From the NCBI RefSeq assembly GCF_013403865.1, contig NZ_JABFDK010000001.1, positions 558,001-622,000 of the forward strand: a stretch of 64,000 nt of DNA, given 5' to 3'. This stretch comes from Winogradskyella costae. GTDB lineage: Bacteria > Bacteroidota > Bacteroidia > Flavobacteriales > Flavobacteriaceae. The position numbers and the translations under genes are program-made. The notes under the pieces are model-generated. The model did no database searches. It saw nothing but the letters and a program-made list of their open reading frames with translations, and was not told the origin of the DNA. Position 1 is the first letter of the stretch. The number at the start of each line of letters is the position of its first letter. Positions 9,331-18,065 of this stretch are shown one piece after another.

Positions 9331-9351
9331 CACCCGCTTAACAAAGCAATT

Positions 9352-9427
9352 GGTGCCTTAGCTCAGTTGGTAGAGCAAAGGACTGAAAATCCTTGTGTCC
9401 CTGGTTCGATTCCTGGAGGCACCACCA
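9352..9427 (+). tRNA. tRNA-Phe (anticodon GAA)
   Basis: The sequence folds as a complete cloverleaf: acceptor GGTGCCT with AGGCACC, D arm GCTC/GAGC, anticodon stem AAGGA/TCCTT (9378-9382 with 9390-9394) around loop CTGAAAA with anticodon GAA at 9385-9387, and T arm CCTGG-TTCGATT-CCTGG. The discriminator A (9424) and CCA (9425-9427) are encoded. It stands alone between its own promoter and terminator. Confidence 0.97.
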
Positions 9428-9431
9428 CCAT

Positions 9432-9472
9432 AACCTGTAACAGTCTATTTATTAGAAAGTTGCAGGTTTTTT
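9432..9472 (+). terminator. Intrinsic terminator of tRNA-Phe
   Basis: AACCTGTAAC (9432-9441) pairs with GTTGCAGGTT (9459-9468), ten pairs including one G-T, with a 17-nt loop and a T-rich tail (TTTTGGTTTT). It begins five bases after the tRNA CCA end. Confidence 0.72.
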
Positions 9473-10126
9473 GGTTTTATCATATACTTATATGTTTGTT
9501 ATATTAAGCTATCCTTAATTTCTTATATTAAAACAATCTTGTTATTTCTGCTGCTGACAAGTACTTCCTAACAAGATATTATCTCATTAAGAATCTAAAA
9601 AAATTACGTTAACTTTATAATTAGCACAAATTCTGCTTTAAGATTATCGCATCAAAACCTTTGAACTGCCAGAAAAAAATTTAAAAATGAAAATTATTTA
9701 ATCTTCCCTCTCTATTCAAAGCTTATTAAGATAGAATCCACACTAAACCCATTACAACTCAATCACAAACCGAAATTCCTTCACCGTTATATATATTGAG
9801 AACGTAGCATAAGCTTCACTTTTAGTCCACCATACATCATCTAAATTACATTTAAAACTACGGGTTAATTAAAATTTTTATCAGCATTCATCAATGCCAA
9901 CGTATCGCTTCAGCAGTTATAATTTTTATAATTCAACCTGTACATCATAATTACTAATGTTACATTTTCAACTGACATTTATCATAGTTTAAAATGTATT
10001 TAATCTATAATTTTACACCATAGACCAACAGATAAAAATATATAAACCAGAACATTACATATCAAATATTATAAAACACTTAGTAAAGATAACGTAGCAT
10101 TCTAACCTTAATATAAATAAGTAATT
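9473..10126 (+). other. Gene-free AT-rich interval before the usp pair
   Basis: About 650 bp with stops in all frames and no coding pattern I can support. I see no full TTTG/TAnnTTTG promoter. The ten-base word AACGTAGCAT occurs twice (9801-9810 and 10091-10100, the second 27 bp before the first usp start); two copies in this length may be chance. Long leaders are common for stress-regulated genes, but nothing here proves a control element. Confidence 0.5.
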
Positions 10127-10957
10127 ATGTCAAAAAATATTCTTTTACCAACGGATTTTTCAGATAACGCCTATAGTGCTGCGATATACACATTAAAACT
10201 ATATAAAGAAGAACAATGTACATTTCATTTTTTACATTCCTCTAAGCTCAATGCTTCTTCTATGTCTAGCATGTCTAATAAATTAGCACGTGTTTTAGCA
10301 GAAAAAGCAAGACTAGACTTAACTGATTTAAAAACCAAGATAGAAAGAGACTATGCCAATGATAATCATACTTTCGAAATTATATTAAGCACTAATGATT
10401 TGCATAGTTTAATTGATGTTGTCGTGGAAAAAGAAAACATAGACCTTATTGTTATAGGCACAAAAGGGGAAACTAAAGCTAAAGAAATACTTTTTGGAAG
10501 TAACACCGTGAATACGATTAAACAGGTAAAAAACTGCCCTATTTTGGTTATTCCAAATAAATTTGATTTCGTAAAACCTGAACAAATTGCTTTCCCCACA
10601 GATTTTAACCGCGTTTATGGCGATGAATTGTTACCTCTAAAACAATTAGCAGATCTCAATAATTCTAAAATTAGAATCGTACATATCAATAATGAAAATG
10701 ATATTTCAGAGCCACAAAAACAAAATTTAGCTTTATTAGAAACAACCTTAAATCAATATAATTATAGTATTCATTGGATGTCTAATTTTGATAGAAAGGC
10801 AAAAGCTATTCAAGAATTTACCGAAGAGTTCCGAATTGACATTTTAGCCATGGTAAATTATAAGCATAGCTTTATAGAAAACATAATGAAAGAACCTGTA
10901 ATTACTAATATTAGTTTCCACCCAACTATTCCTTTTTTAATTATACCTCAAAACTGA
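10127..10957 (+). CDS. Universal stress protein, tandem UspA domains
   Basis: 276 residues forming two UspA folds (about 1-145 and 150-276). The first domain has the opening ILLPTDFSDNA and the nucleotide-binding G-x2-G-x9-G-S motif in GTKGETKAKEILFGS, so it should bind ATP; the second domain opens with QIAFPTDFN but lacks the glycine motif. Such proteins are cytoplasmic stress factors of unclear biochemical role. The next gene is a close paralogue, 57 bp downstream, so this is a tandem duplication. Confidence 0.9.
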   Translation: MSKNILLPTDFSDNAYSAAIYTLKLYKEEQCTFHFLHSSKLNASSMSSMSNKLARVLAEKARLDLTDLKTKIERDYANDNHTFEIILSTNDLHSLIDVVVEKENIDLIVIGTKGETKAKEILFGSNTVNTIKQVKNCPILVIPNKFDFVKPEQIAFPTDFNRVYGDELLPLKQLADLNNSKIRIVHINNENDISEPQKQNLALLETTLNQYNYSIHWMSNFDRKAKAIQEFTEEFRIDILAMVNYKHSFIENIMKEPVITNISFHPTIPFLIIPQN

Positions 10958-11014
10958 TATAAATCATTTTTCTTAAAACCATCATACTTTAAATTTGCTT
11001 AGATATAAACGACT

Positions 11015-11851
11015 ATGAGACACCACATATTACTTCCAACAGATTTTTCAGAGAATGCATGGAGTGCTATACTTTATGCACTACAACTATACGCTAACAA
11101 ACCGTGTACATTTTATTTGTTACATACTTGGTCTTTTAAAAACCCAACTTCTAGGACCTATATCACTTCAACTTTTATTGATTTAAACAAAGAAGAAACT
11201 ACACAAGATTTAGTTGACTTAAGAGATAAAGCGAAGGCTTTAAGAACAAATCCTGATCACAAGTTTGAAACTGTTTTTAGCACAGAGCCTTTATTAGATG
11301 CGATTAAAAACACGATAAAGAACTATAACATTAACTTAGTCATTATGGCCACTAAAGGTGCCACTGGAGCTAAAGAATTTCTTTTTGGTAGTAACACCGT
11401 TAATATCGTTGAAAAAATAAGATTATGCCCTGTTCTAATTGTGCCAGATGCTTATGACTTTATTGAACCAAAGCAAATTGCTTTTCCTACGGATTTTAAT
11501 AGATTTTATGGGGATGAATTACAACCGTTATTAGAATTAGCTGAATTATATTCATCTAAAATACAAGTTGTTCACGTTAATATCAAAGACAGCTTAACAG
11601 AAAAACAAAGTTATAATTTAGCAATGCTGAAAGCGTACCTTGAAGATCACCCAAGTGCTATTAATTGGAAGCCCAATTTTGGCACTAAAGAAGAAGCCAT
11701 CACTGAATTTATTGATGAATTTGATATTAATATACTTACTATGATAAATTATAAGCATAGTTTTATTGAAAGCTTTTTAAACGAACCTGTTATTCAGAAA
11801 ATAGGATTTCATGCAATGATCCCATTTCTAGTTGTTCCAGAATTTAGATAA
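11015..11851 (+). CDS. Universal stress protein, tandem UspA domains (paralogue)
   Basis: 278 residues and collinear with the preceding Usp, sharing PTDFSENAWSA at the start, the KEFLFGSNTVN segment, QIAFPTDFNR at the second-domain start, and NYKHSFIE near the end. The binding motif reads ATKGATGAKEFLFGS, with Ala in place of the first Gly, so nucleotide binding may differ from the upstream copy. It is probably co-transcribed with that gene and ends before the terminator at 11902. Confidence 0.9.
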   Translation: MRHHILLPTDFSENAWSAILYALQLYANKPCTFYLLHTWSFKNPTSRTYITSTFIDLNKEETTQDLVDLRDKAKALRTNPDHKFETVFSTEPLLDAIKNTIKNYNINLVIMATKGATGAKEFLFGSNTVNIVEKIRLCPVLIVPDAYDFIEPKQIAFPTDFNRFYGDELQPLLELAELYSSKIQVVHVNIKDSLTEKQSYNLAMLKAYLEDHPSAINWKPNFGTKEEAITEFIDEFDINILTMINYKHSFIESFLNEPVIQKIGFHAMIPFLVVPEFR

Positions 11852-11901
11852 CCTCTATTAATTTTCACACTCACTTAGCCCTAGTTTTGGTTCTAACATA
11901 A

Positions 11902-11927
11902 AAACCCGATTCTAACGAATCGGGTTT
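11902..11927. terminator. Bidirectional intrinsic terminator
   Basis: Perfect 11-bp stem AAACCCGATTC/GAATCGGGTTT with loop TAAC. It is followed by a T-rich tail on the plus strand (CTTTATATTT) and a T-run on the minus strand. It separates the usp genes (+) from the sugar transporter gene (-). Confidence 0.9.
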
Positions 11928-11955
11928 CTTTATATTTAAAATTTCAGGATAATAC

Positions 11956-13332
11956 TTACTTCCAAAAGCCTTCAATCTCCTCTAATGACTTTCCTTTAGT
12001 TTCTGGTATAAACTTATAGGTTACAAAGACTATGATTAAGATAAATGCTATAAATATATAGTATGGCAATGATCCATTCCAAGGCGCACTATTATTTACG
12101 TCACTTCCCATTACAACAGGAAACGATTGTGAAACCACATAATTAGCCGCCCATTGTGCTGCAACAGCTACAGACATAGCAGCACTTCTTATTTTGTTTG
12201 GAAACATTTCTGATAGTAAAACCCATACTACTGGCCCCATTGACAATGCGAAGGAAGCAATAAATAGCAATACTCCAATTAAGGATAGCACTCCTACGCT
12301 TTCTTGTTGTAACGTAATCCCTAAAAGTAAGAACCCTATTATCATACCAACAGATCCGATATAAAGTAATGGTTTTCTACCAAACTTATCTACTGTAAAC
12401 ATCGCTACGAATGTGAATACTAAATTTACAAACGCCAACAATATTTGTTGCGCAAGGACATCTTCTTTTCCAAATCCAAGTGCTTTTTCAAAAATATCTG
12501 CACCATAATATAATACAGCGTTAATTCCTGTAAATTGTTGTAACATCGAAAGCACCGTACCAATGGCAATAATAGCTAATATCCCTTTAGAAAAATAGCT
12601 TACTTTAATACCATCGTTAGTTTTATTTAGAGACTCCTTAATTTGAAGCATCTCTTTTTCAGCAACTTCATCTCCATTAATTTTCTGCAAAACAGCTAAA
12701 GCATCAGCATCTTTACCTTTTAAAGCTAACCACCTCGGACTTTTAGGAACAATAAATAATAAGATTAAAAACAGAAGACTTGGTATTAATTCTGACCAGA
12801 ACATTCTTCTCCATCCAAATTCAATGTTTTCTTCTACAGTTAAATCATTACCTATAAAATAAGTCGCTAAGAACACTACAAAAAAGCCAATTACAATAGC
12901 CAACTGATAGTATGTGACCATACGCCCTCTAATATTTGAAGGTGCAATTTCTGCGATATACATGGGAGCATTCATAGATGCCACACCAATACCTAAACCA
13001 CCAATAATTCTAAAAACTACTAGCATACTAACAGTCTGAGGAAATAGTTCTGGTAAACCCGATCCATAAGCGGAAACGGTAAAGAATATTGCGGAAATTA
13101 TTAAAGATTTTTTTCTACCTATTTTAATGCTTAAAGGTCCGGCAATAATAGCTCCAACAAAACACCCAATAAGTGCACTACCAACAACCCAGCCTTTTAA
13201 GGCATCGCTTAAGTCAAAATACTCTGTAAGATAAAATTGGGCACCATTAATAACACCTGTATCATAACCAAAGAGCAAGCCACCTAAAGCCGAAACCGCT
13301 GCGATTAATAATAAAAAAACACTTTTTTTCAT
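11956..13332 (-). CDS. Sugar porter of the major facilitator superfamily (XylE/GalP type)
   Basis: 458 residues with twelve predicted membrane segments. Sugar-porter signatures are present: GGLLFGYDTGVINGA in helix 1, GRKKS after helix 2, PKSPRWL at the end of the first half (PESPRWL-like), QQFTGINAVLYYG in helix 7, GRKPLL after helix 8 and PETKGKSLEEIE at the C-terminus. It should import a monosaccharide by proton symport across the inner membrane. It is the last gene of the minus-strand polysaccharide locus, so its sugar is probably released by the upstream hydrolases. It ends before the bidirectional terminator. Confidence 0.92.
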   Translation of the reverse strand: MKKSVFLLLIAAVSALGGLLFGYDTGVINGAQFYLTEYFDLSDALKGWVVGSALIGCFVGAIIAGPLSIKIGRKKSLIISAIFFTVSAYGSGLPELFPQTVSMLVVFRIIGGLGIGVASMNAPMYIAEIAPSNIRGRMVTYYQLAIVIGFFVVFLATYFIGNDLTVEENIEFGWRRMFWSELIPSLLFLILLFIVPKSPRWLALKGKDADALAVLQKINGDEVAEKEMLQIKESLNKTNDGIKVSYFSKGILAIIAIGTVLSMLQQFTGINAVLYYGADIFEKALGFGKEDVLAQQILLAFVNLVFTFVAMFTVDKFGRKPLLYIGSVGMIIGFLLLGITLQQESVGVLSLIGVLLFIASFALSMGPVVWVLLSEMFPNKIRSAAMSVAVAAQWAANYVVSQSFPVVMGSDVNNSAPWNGSLPYYIFIAFILIIVFVTYKFIPETKGKSLEEIEGFWK

Positions 13333-13380
13333 TTTATAAATTTATTTAATATTAGTTAGAGTTTTAGTCTATTTAAACTT

Positions 13381-14202
13381 TTATAGCTGCAATGTAATTA
13401 AAATTGGTAAATGGTCTGAAGGATAATGTAAATTCCAGTTATCACTTAATACGGCGTATTTTTTTACTTCAATGTTATCGCTTACAAATGCAAAATCTAT
13501 TCGTCTAGTAACCGGTTTATTAAAGTCAAAACCATTATAAGTACCTTCCGGACCAAAAACAACATGCGCTATATCTTTTGAATCTTTTAAGTACTCTTTG
13601 ATATAGCTTATACTAGCGTGATTGGGCTCCATGTTAAAATCCCCCGTAAGAACAATAGGATACTCGGCTGTATTGAGTTCTTTTATTTTACTAAGTATAA
13701 CAATAGCACTATTTTTTCTAGCTGCTTTACCTACATGATCAAAATGGGTATTAAACGCCCAAAATAATTGACCCGAAACTTTATCTTCAAATAAAGCATA
13801 AGTACAAACCCTATTACAAACCGCATCCCAACCCATGGAAACTTTCTCTGGTGTTTCAGACAACCAAAAGGTTCCTGATTTTAAAACAGTGAATTTATCT
13901 GTTTTATAAAATAGTGCTGAATATTCTCCAGCATCTATGCCATCGTCGCGACCAACACCAACATAACTATAGTCAACCAAAAGACTATCCATATCTTTCA
14001 TTTGATTTGGCATTGCTTCTTGAACTCCCAAGACATCTGGCTCATAAAACTTTAATTGATTAATAAAAAATGATTTTCTATTTGTCCAGCTATTTTCTCC
14101 TTCTATTGGATAATCCAACTTTATATTGTAGCTCATTATAGAGAAATCTTGAGCAAAACATAAACTAGAAAAAGCAAAACAGACGACTAATAAATACTTC
14201 AT
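13381..14202 (-). CDS. Secreted endonuclease/exonuclease/phosphatase-family protein
   Basis: 273 residues with a signal peptide (about 1-17, SSLCFAQDF). The EEP fold is clear: MSYNIK at the first strand, QEAM for the metal-binding Glu, TGDFNMEPNH for the Asp/Asn pair and SDHLPILI for the catalytic Asp-His. Substrates of such secreted EEP proteins in polysaccharide loci are not settled; phosphoesterase action on a sugar or lipid phosphate is as likely as nuclease action. It lies between the DUF4886 protein and the sugar transporter, 48 bp upstream of the latter. Confidence 0.85.
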   Translation of the reverse strand: MKYLLVVCFAFSSLCFAQDFSIMSYNIKLDYPIEGENSWTNRKSFFINQLKFYEPDVLGVQEAMPNQMKDMDSLLVDYSYVGVGRDDGIDAGEYSALFYKTDKFTVLKSGTFWLSETPEKVSMGWDAVCNRVCTYALFEDKVSGQLFWAFNTHFDHVGKAARKNSAIVILSKIKELNTAEYPIVLTGDFNMEPNHASISYIKEYLKDSKDIAHVVFGPEGTYNGFDFNKPVTRRIDFAFVSDNIEVKKYAVLSDNWNLHYPSDHLPILITLQL

Positions 14203-14278
14203 ATTAAAAAAAAATTTAATGTTATAACCGCTTATTTTAGGGAAATAATTTTCAAGGCTTTTAGATAGAAATAGACAC

Positions 14279-14346
14279 CTCTTTAATTGTTAGTCATTGC
14301 GAAATAATTTATTTGTATTAATCACAAAGCACCAACAATTAAAGAG
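14279..14346. repeat. 13-bp inverted repeat in the gap between the DUF4886 and EEP genes
   Basis: CTCTTTAATTGTT (14279-14291) is mirrored exactly by AACAATTAAAGAG (14334-14346) with 42 bp between, and a smaller TTTGT/ACAAA hairpin inside. It lies in the transcribed gap and has no T-run on either strand, so it is not a simple terminator. It may be an mRNA stem or processing site. Confidence 0.5.
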
Positions 14347-14366
14347 ACCTATTTTATGATTAATAG

Positions 14367-16133
14367 TTATTGTGGCGTTATTTTCATTGCGTTTATATAG
14401 TAAAATTGATTGCTGTTATCATTAGAATCACCTGATGAAACTTTCAAAATAATTTTGCCATCCGCATCAGGCTGAACATTAGAGATGCAAACTGTGTTTG
14501 TAGCATTATTTGCAGCATCTAAAGTAGCAGACTGCTCAGTAGCACCAACAACTGTATATTTTGTATCTCTATTATCACTAACACCATTTCTTGAACCATA
14601 GAAGCAAAGTTCATAGGTATCATTCGACTGAAAACCTGTAAATTCTATCACACTCTCTTCCAATCCAGGATTAGACCCCCAATCTAATGCATGAGAATAA
14701 AAATTAGAACGTGATACTTCATCTGGCATATTTAAATCTGTTGTTGTTGAACTTGCACCCGAAGTGTTATTTAAACCTCTAAATCGGGCAGTTGTAGTCG
14801 CTGCTACACCTGTAAACCCACCACTTGGGTACAAAATATTAGCGATACCAGATCCTTCTAAAAAGCTTGAATAAGCATTCCAACCTTCAGGATTACCTGA
14901 GCTAGCGAAATTAATAAATACTGGCTCTGAAATAATACCGTTACCTCCCGCAGTTGCGAAGTCGGTTAAAATCGTAATTTCATTAGGACTCAACACAGCC
15001 TCGTGTGCTGCATGTTGTGCTAATTCTTTATAATAAGGTAATATCCCATCAGGCTCATAAGCATTTCCTATTACCGACTCACCAAACATCATTTCAAACC
15101 AAGTACATGATGCTGCATATTGACCTAAATCGTTTAAGTGATATCCATCACGTGTAAAACCATCACCTAAAAAACTAGTTCTTGCATTTTGTATTGCAGT
15201 TGCTGTAGGCACTACCATTGCTGTAGGTATTAAGTTTTCCGCCTGACTATAAGCTTCAATAATCCCATTAAACATTGTTGTCTGATCATTATTATAATTC
15301 ACAAAACCTGAATGGGTTGAGTTTTGAGCATAAGCCCAAGTTTTGTGTAATATATACTTTGTACATGGGTTAGGATTCTGCCCTTTTACAACGTTATAAA
15401 GTGTTTGAAGCGGATTTATAAATGTATCAAAAAGTCCAGATTCGTAACTCGCTTGCTGAAAACTTATATAATCCCAATCTTCATCAGCTATTGCCTCAGA
15501 GATTGAAAAACTTGATGTAACAGTACGATTTCCATCTAAGTCAATTTTTCTATAGCTGTAACTATTTGAATTGCTCGTTGCATTGGCAGCGTGGGTATCT
15601 AAATTTGCAGAACCTACATACATATTACCAACTACAACTTGTTTACCAGCAGCATTAGCCAAACCCCAAAAATTAGCTTCTAAAGCATCTTCTGAAAAAC
15701 TATTACCTATAGCTAAGATTTTTAGAACACCATCATTTTCATCATCTATAATGACCTCAACAGAGGCGGAGACCTCACCATCATCTGACTCTAAAGTCAA
15801 CGTCACATTTCCTTCCGAGATTGTTTGAACTGTTACTGCAAAAGTTAAAGGATCTACTGCAAGCTCTACTAATTCAGCTGGCTGTGCTGACCATGTATAA
15901 TTCCTTGCCGCAAAAATAACACTATTAAATTCTGGAGTAATTGTGTGTTGACAGCCTGAAATTAACGTAACATTATCGGGTACTAATGCTTGGGTTTCGA
16001 CGTTTAGCGTCTCCTTACTCCCTAAAGGAGTAATATCATCTTCTTTAGTACATGAATTAAAATTAATCAATAAGAACACGCAAAAGCAAAATTGCGCCAA
16101 CTTAATCAATCTGTTGGTTGTTAGATTTTTCAT
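14367..16133 (-). CDS. DUF4886 SGNH-hydrolase-like lipoprotein
   Basis: 588 residues. A lipoprotein signal ends at Cys28 (FNSC), an Ig-like stretch covers about 40-132, and a DUF4886 domain follows from about 137. The domain has an SGNH-like block I, AIGNSFSED (142-149, candidate nucleophile Ser145 or Ser147), and a D329-G-Y-H332 block V. The C-terminal 200 residues form a beta-rich domain resembling those at the end of other secreted hydrolases. DUF4886 proteins in Bacteroidetes sit in carbohydrate loci and are probably esterases that remove acyl groups; activity has not been read from this sequence. It is presumably surface-exposed. Confidence 0.78.
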   Translation of the reverse strand: MKNLTTNRLIKLAQFCFCVFLLINFNSCTKEDDITPLGSKETLNVETQALVPDNVTLISGCQHTITPEFNSVIFAARNYTWSAQPAELVELAVDPLTFAVTVQTISEGNVTLTLESDDGEVSASVEVIIDDENDGVLKILAIGNSFSEDALEANFWGLANAAGKQVVVGNMYVGSANLDTHAANATSNSNSYSYRKIDLDGNRTVTSSFSISEAIADEDWDYISFQQASYESGLFDTFINPLQTLYNVVKGQNPNPCTKYILHKTWAYAQNSTHSGFVNYNNDQTTMFNGIIEAYSQAENLIPTAMVVPTATAIQNARTSFLGDGFTRDGYHLNDLGQYAASCTWFEMMFGESVIGNAYEPDGILPYYKELAQHAAHEAVLSPNEITILTDFATAGGNGIISEPVFINFASSGNPEGWNAYSSFLEGSGIANILYPSGGFTGVAATTTARFRGLNNTSGASSTTTDLNMPDEVSRSNFYSHALDWGSNPGLEESVIEFTGFQSNDTYELCFYGSRNGVSDNRDTKYTVVGATEQSATLDAANNATNTVCISNVQPDADGKIILKVSSGDSNDNSNQFYYINAMKITPQ

Positions 16134-16214
16134 AATTATATTTATTTAGTTAAAGTTTAGTTTAAATCCTAATAAAAACCATCACTCGCGTTATGGTTAA
16201 AATATATCACATTA

Positions 16215-18062
16215 TTACTCAACAAAAATCACTTCACTTGACTCAGAAATACCGTTTTCACTAAATGCTTCTATCGTAAAATAATACGGTGTATCACGAT
16301 CTAGAGAGCGCATAAAATGTTCGTTAGTATCATAAACTTGCCAAGACTGATACAGCTTATCCTCCGCTATTCCCCAACGGATATTATAACCTTGGGCTCC
16401 TTCTACAAGATTCCAAGTCAATGACACATCTCTTCGGTCTTCCTCTCTTTTTACCTCGAATTTAGAAACATTCGCTGGCTGCGCTCCTAATCCTAAACCA
16501 AACACTCTAAATTCTGACATTGCAAAATTCGCGCCAGGTACTTTTATATTTTTATAACGTACATACTTTGCCTGTACCGCTTCGTCTAATACAATATAGG
16601 CATTTGGAGTATCCTTTTCGCTATTGCTTCGATCCACTACAGTTTGCCATTTAGTTCCATCTTCTGAAACCTCTATAGTAAATTGATGTTTTAATTCTTC
16701 GACACGTGTGTAAATTCCAGATTCATGGTCATGAAAATTAAGTTGAAAAGCCTGAATATTCCCAAGGTTTTGCATTTCAATTGTTATCCATTGCTTATTA
16801 TCATTTGCTTCTGCAACCCAAAATGTTTTAGGGTTTTCATCGGTCAATATTTCAGAAGTTATTAGACCGTTCGCATCTTTTTTGAGAGGTAATTCGGTGA
16901 CTTTTACTTCGTCATCATTCGATGTAAATTTCATAATTTGCATTAACGACGATGACACTGTAACATCTCCTTTATAAGAAAGTAACATCCAACCATTGTG
17001 TTGTCCTGCTTTTGTAGGATGACTAGAACCAAAACGCGGATAATCTCCATAAGCGGTATTAGTGTACATTAAACCATCGGCATCAAAATAAGTTGGAAAC
17101 ATGCACAAACGACGTTCCCATTGTGCGTTAGATGCTAGTGCCATAGTACCAAAATGCCAATATTGCCCATTAGTTTGTTTAACCGTTATGCCGTGTCCCG
17201 CTCCATTTGTAAATCCACCAGGCTTAAAGCTCATTGGATTATTTTTCATATATGTGAAAGGCCCAAGAGGTGTATCTCCAACATAAACGCCATCTGCATA
17301 CACATTAAATTGTGTGCCAGGTGCTGCATATTGCAAATAATATTTTCCGTTGTGTTTGGTCATGGAAGCACCTTCCATATATCCTTCTTTTAAAGTCGGG
17401 TGAAAGTTATTCTCCCCAAAACGTTCCCATCCGTGTTCTTCTTCAATAAGGTTGAATAATTCTTTCTGAACTCCTGTTTCTAAAAAGCGATCGTCTTTAT
17501 TCAACATTTTTACACGAAGTGGATTTATGTTAGAGGAACCCCAATATAAATAGGTCTGTCCATCATCATCAATAAATAATTCCGAATCCTGAATATTAGT
17601 AGATATAGACGCAGTTGGTTCCCATTTTCCACTTTTTGGATCATCTGTGTACAAAATACTTCCGTAACCAGCAGGATTACCAGCAAAGTACACTAACGAA
17701 TCTTTGTAATTAAAAGCTGTTGGCGCATTGCTACCTTCAAAAAACCATTGTTGCGGCTTAATAAAATTCCAATTAATTAAATCGGTAGAATGCCAATAAC
17801 CAAAAGAGCGCGTTACAAACATGTAGTATTCTCCTTTAAATTCTATAACCGCAGGATCTGCACCGGAACGGTACGATTTGTTTTGGCTAGAATTATAAAC
17901 CATATAAGTATAATCTATATCTAATGGATTAATATAAGTATCAAGCCCTTTTATTAATTCTGCTTTTTCTTGAGTATTAGAAATTTGTTCTGAATGCTGA
18001 CTCTTCTCGTTATCACAGGAGAAAAGAAATACTATTAAGAATAGAAAAAGTATGTTCTTCAT
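16215..18062 (-). CDS. GH43-family glycoside hydrolase lipoprotein with F5/8 and FN3 domains
   Basis: 615 residues. A lipobox Cys16 (FSC) is followed by a five-bladed GH43 domain (about 40-375): catalytic base Asp69 in GADPAVI, the middle Asp159 in QDSELFIDDDG, and a candidate acid Glu230 in GYMEGAS. An F5/8-type (discoidin, CBM32-like) domain occupies about 395-525 and a fibronectin type III domain about 535-615. GH43 enzymes typically cleave arabinofuranosides, xylosides or galactosides; the subfamily cannot be assigned by eye. The gene starts 3 bp after the sulfatase stop, so they are co-translated. Confidence 0.82.
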   Translation of the reverse strand: MKNILFLFLIVFLFSCDNEKSQHSEQISNTQEKAELIKGLDTYINPLDIDYTYMVYNSSQNKSYRSGADPAVIEFKGEYYMFVTRSFGYWHSTDLINWNFIKPQQWFFEGSNAPTAFNYKDSLVYFAGNPAGYGSILYTDDPKSGKWEPTASISTNIQDSELFIDDDGQTYLYWGSSNINPLRVKMLNKDDRFLETGVQKELFNLIEEEHGWERFGENNFHPTLKEGYMEGASMTKHNGKYYLQYAAPGTQFNVYADGVYVGDTPLGPFTYMKNNPMSFKPGGFTNGAGHGITVKQTNGQYWHFGTMALASNAQWERRLCMFPTYFDADGLMYTNTAYGDYPRFGSSHPTKAGQHNGWMLLSYKGDVTVSSSLMQIMKFTSNDDEVKVTELPLKKDANGLITSEILTDENPKTFWVAEANDNKQWITIEMQNLGNIQAFQLNFHDHESGIYTRVEELKHQFTIEVSEDGTKWQTVVDRSNSEKDTPNAYIVLDEAVQAKYVRYKNIKVPGANFAMSEFRVFGLGLGAQPANVSKFEVKREEDRRDVSLTWNLVEGAQGYNIRWGIAEDKLYQSWQVYDTNEHFMRSLDRDTPYYFTIEAFSENGISESSEVIFVE

Positions 18063-18065
18063 GAT

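Noticed and set aside
9249..9344. 32-residue N-terminal extension of CoaX
   Set aside because: The extension is low-complexity, overlaps the coaX promoter element and tRNA promoter, and precedes the universal MNLIVDVGNT start.
9256..9507. Open frame running through tRNA-Phe
   Set aside because: It reads straight through a complete tRNA and its terminator, so it is a chance frame.
9801..10100. Ten-base direct repeat AACGTAGCAT (9801-9810 and 10091-10100) before usp
   Set aside because: A single repeated ten-mer in 700 bp is close to what chance allows, and the copies are not at promoter-like positions.
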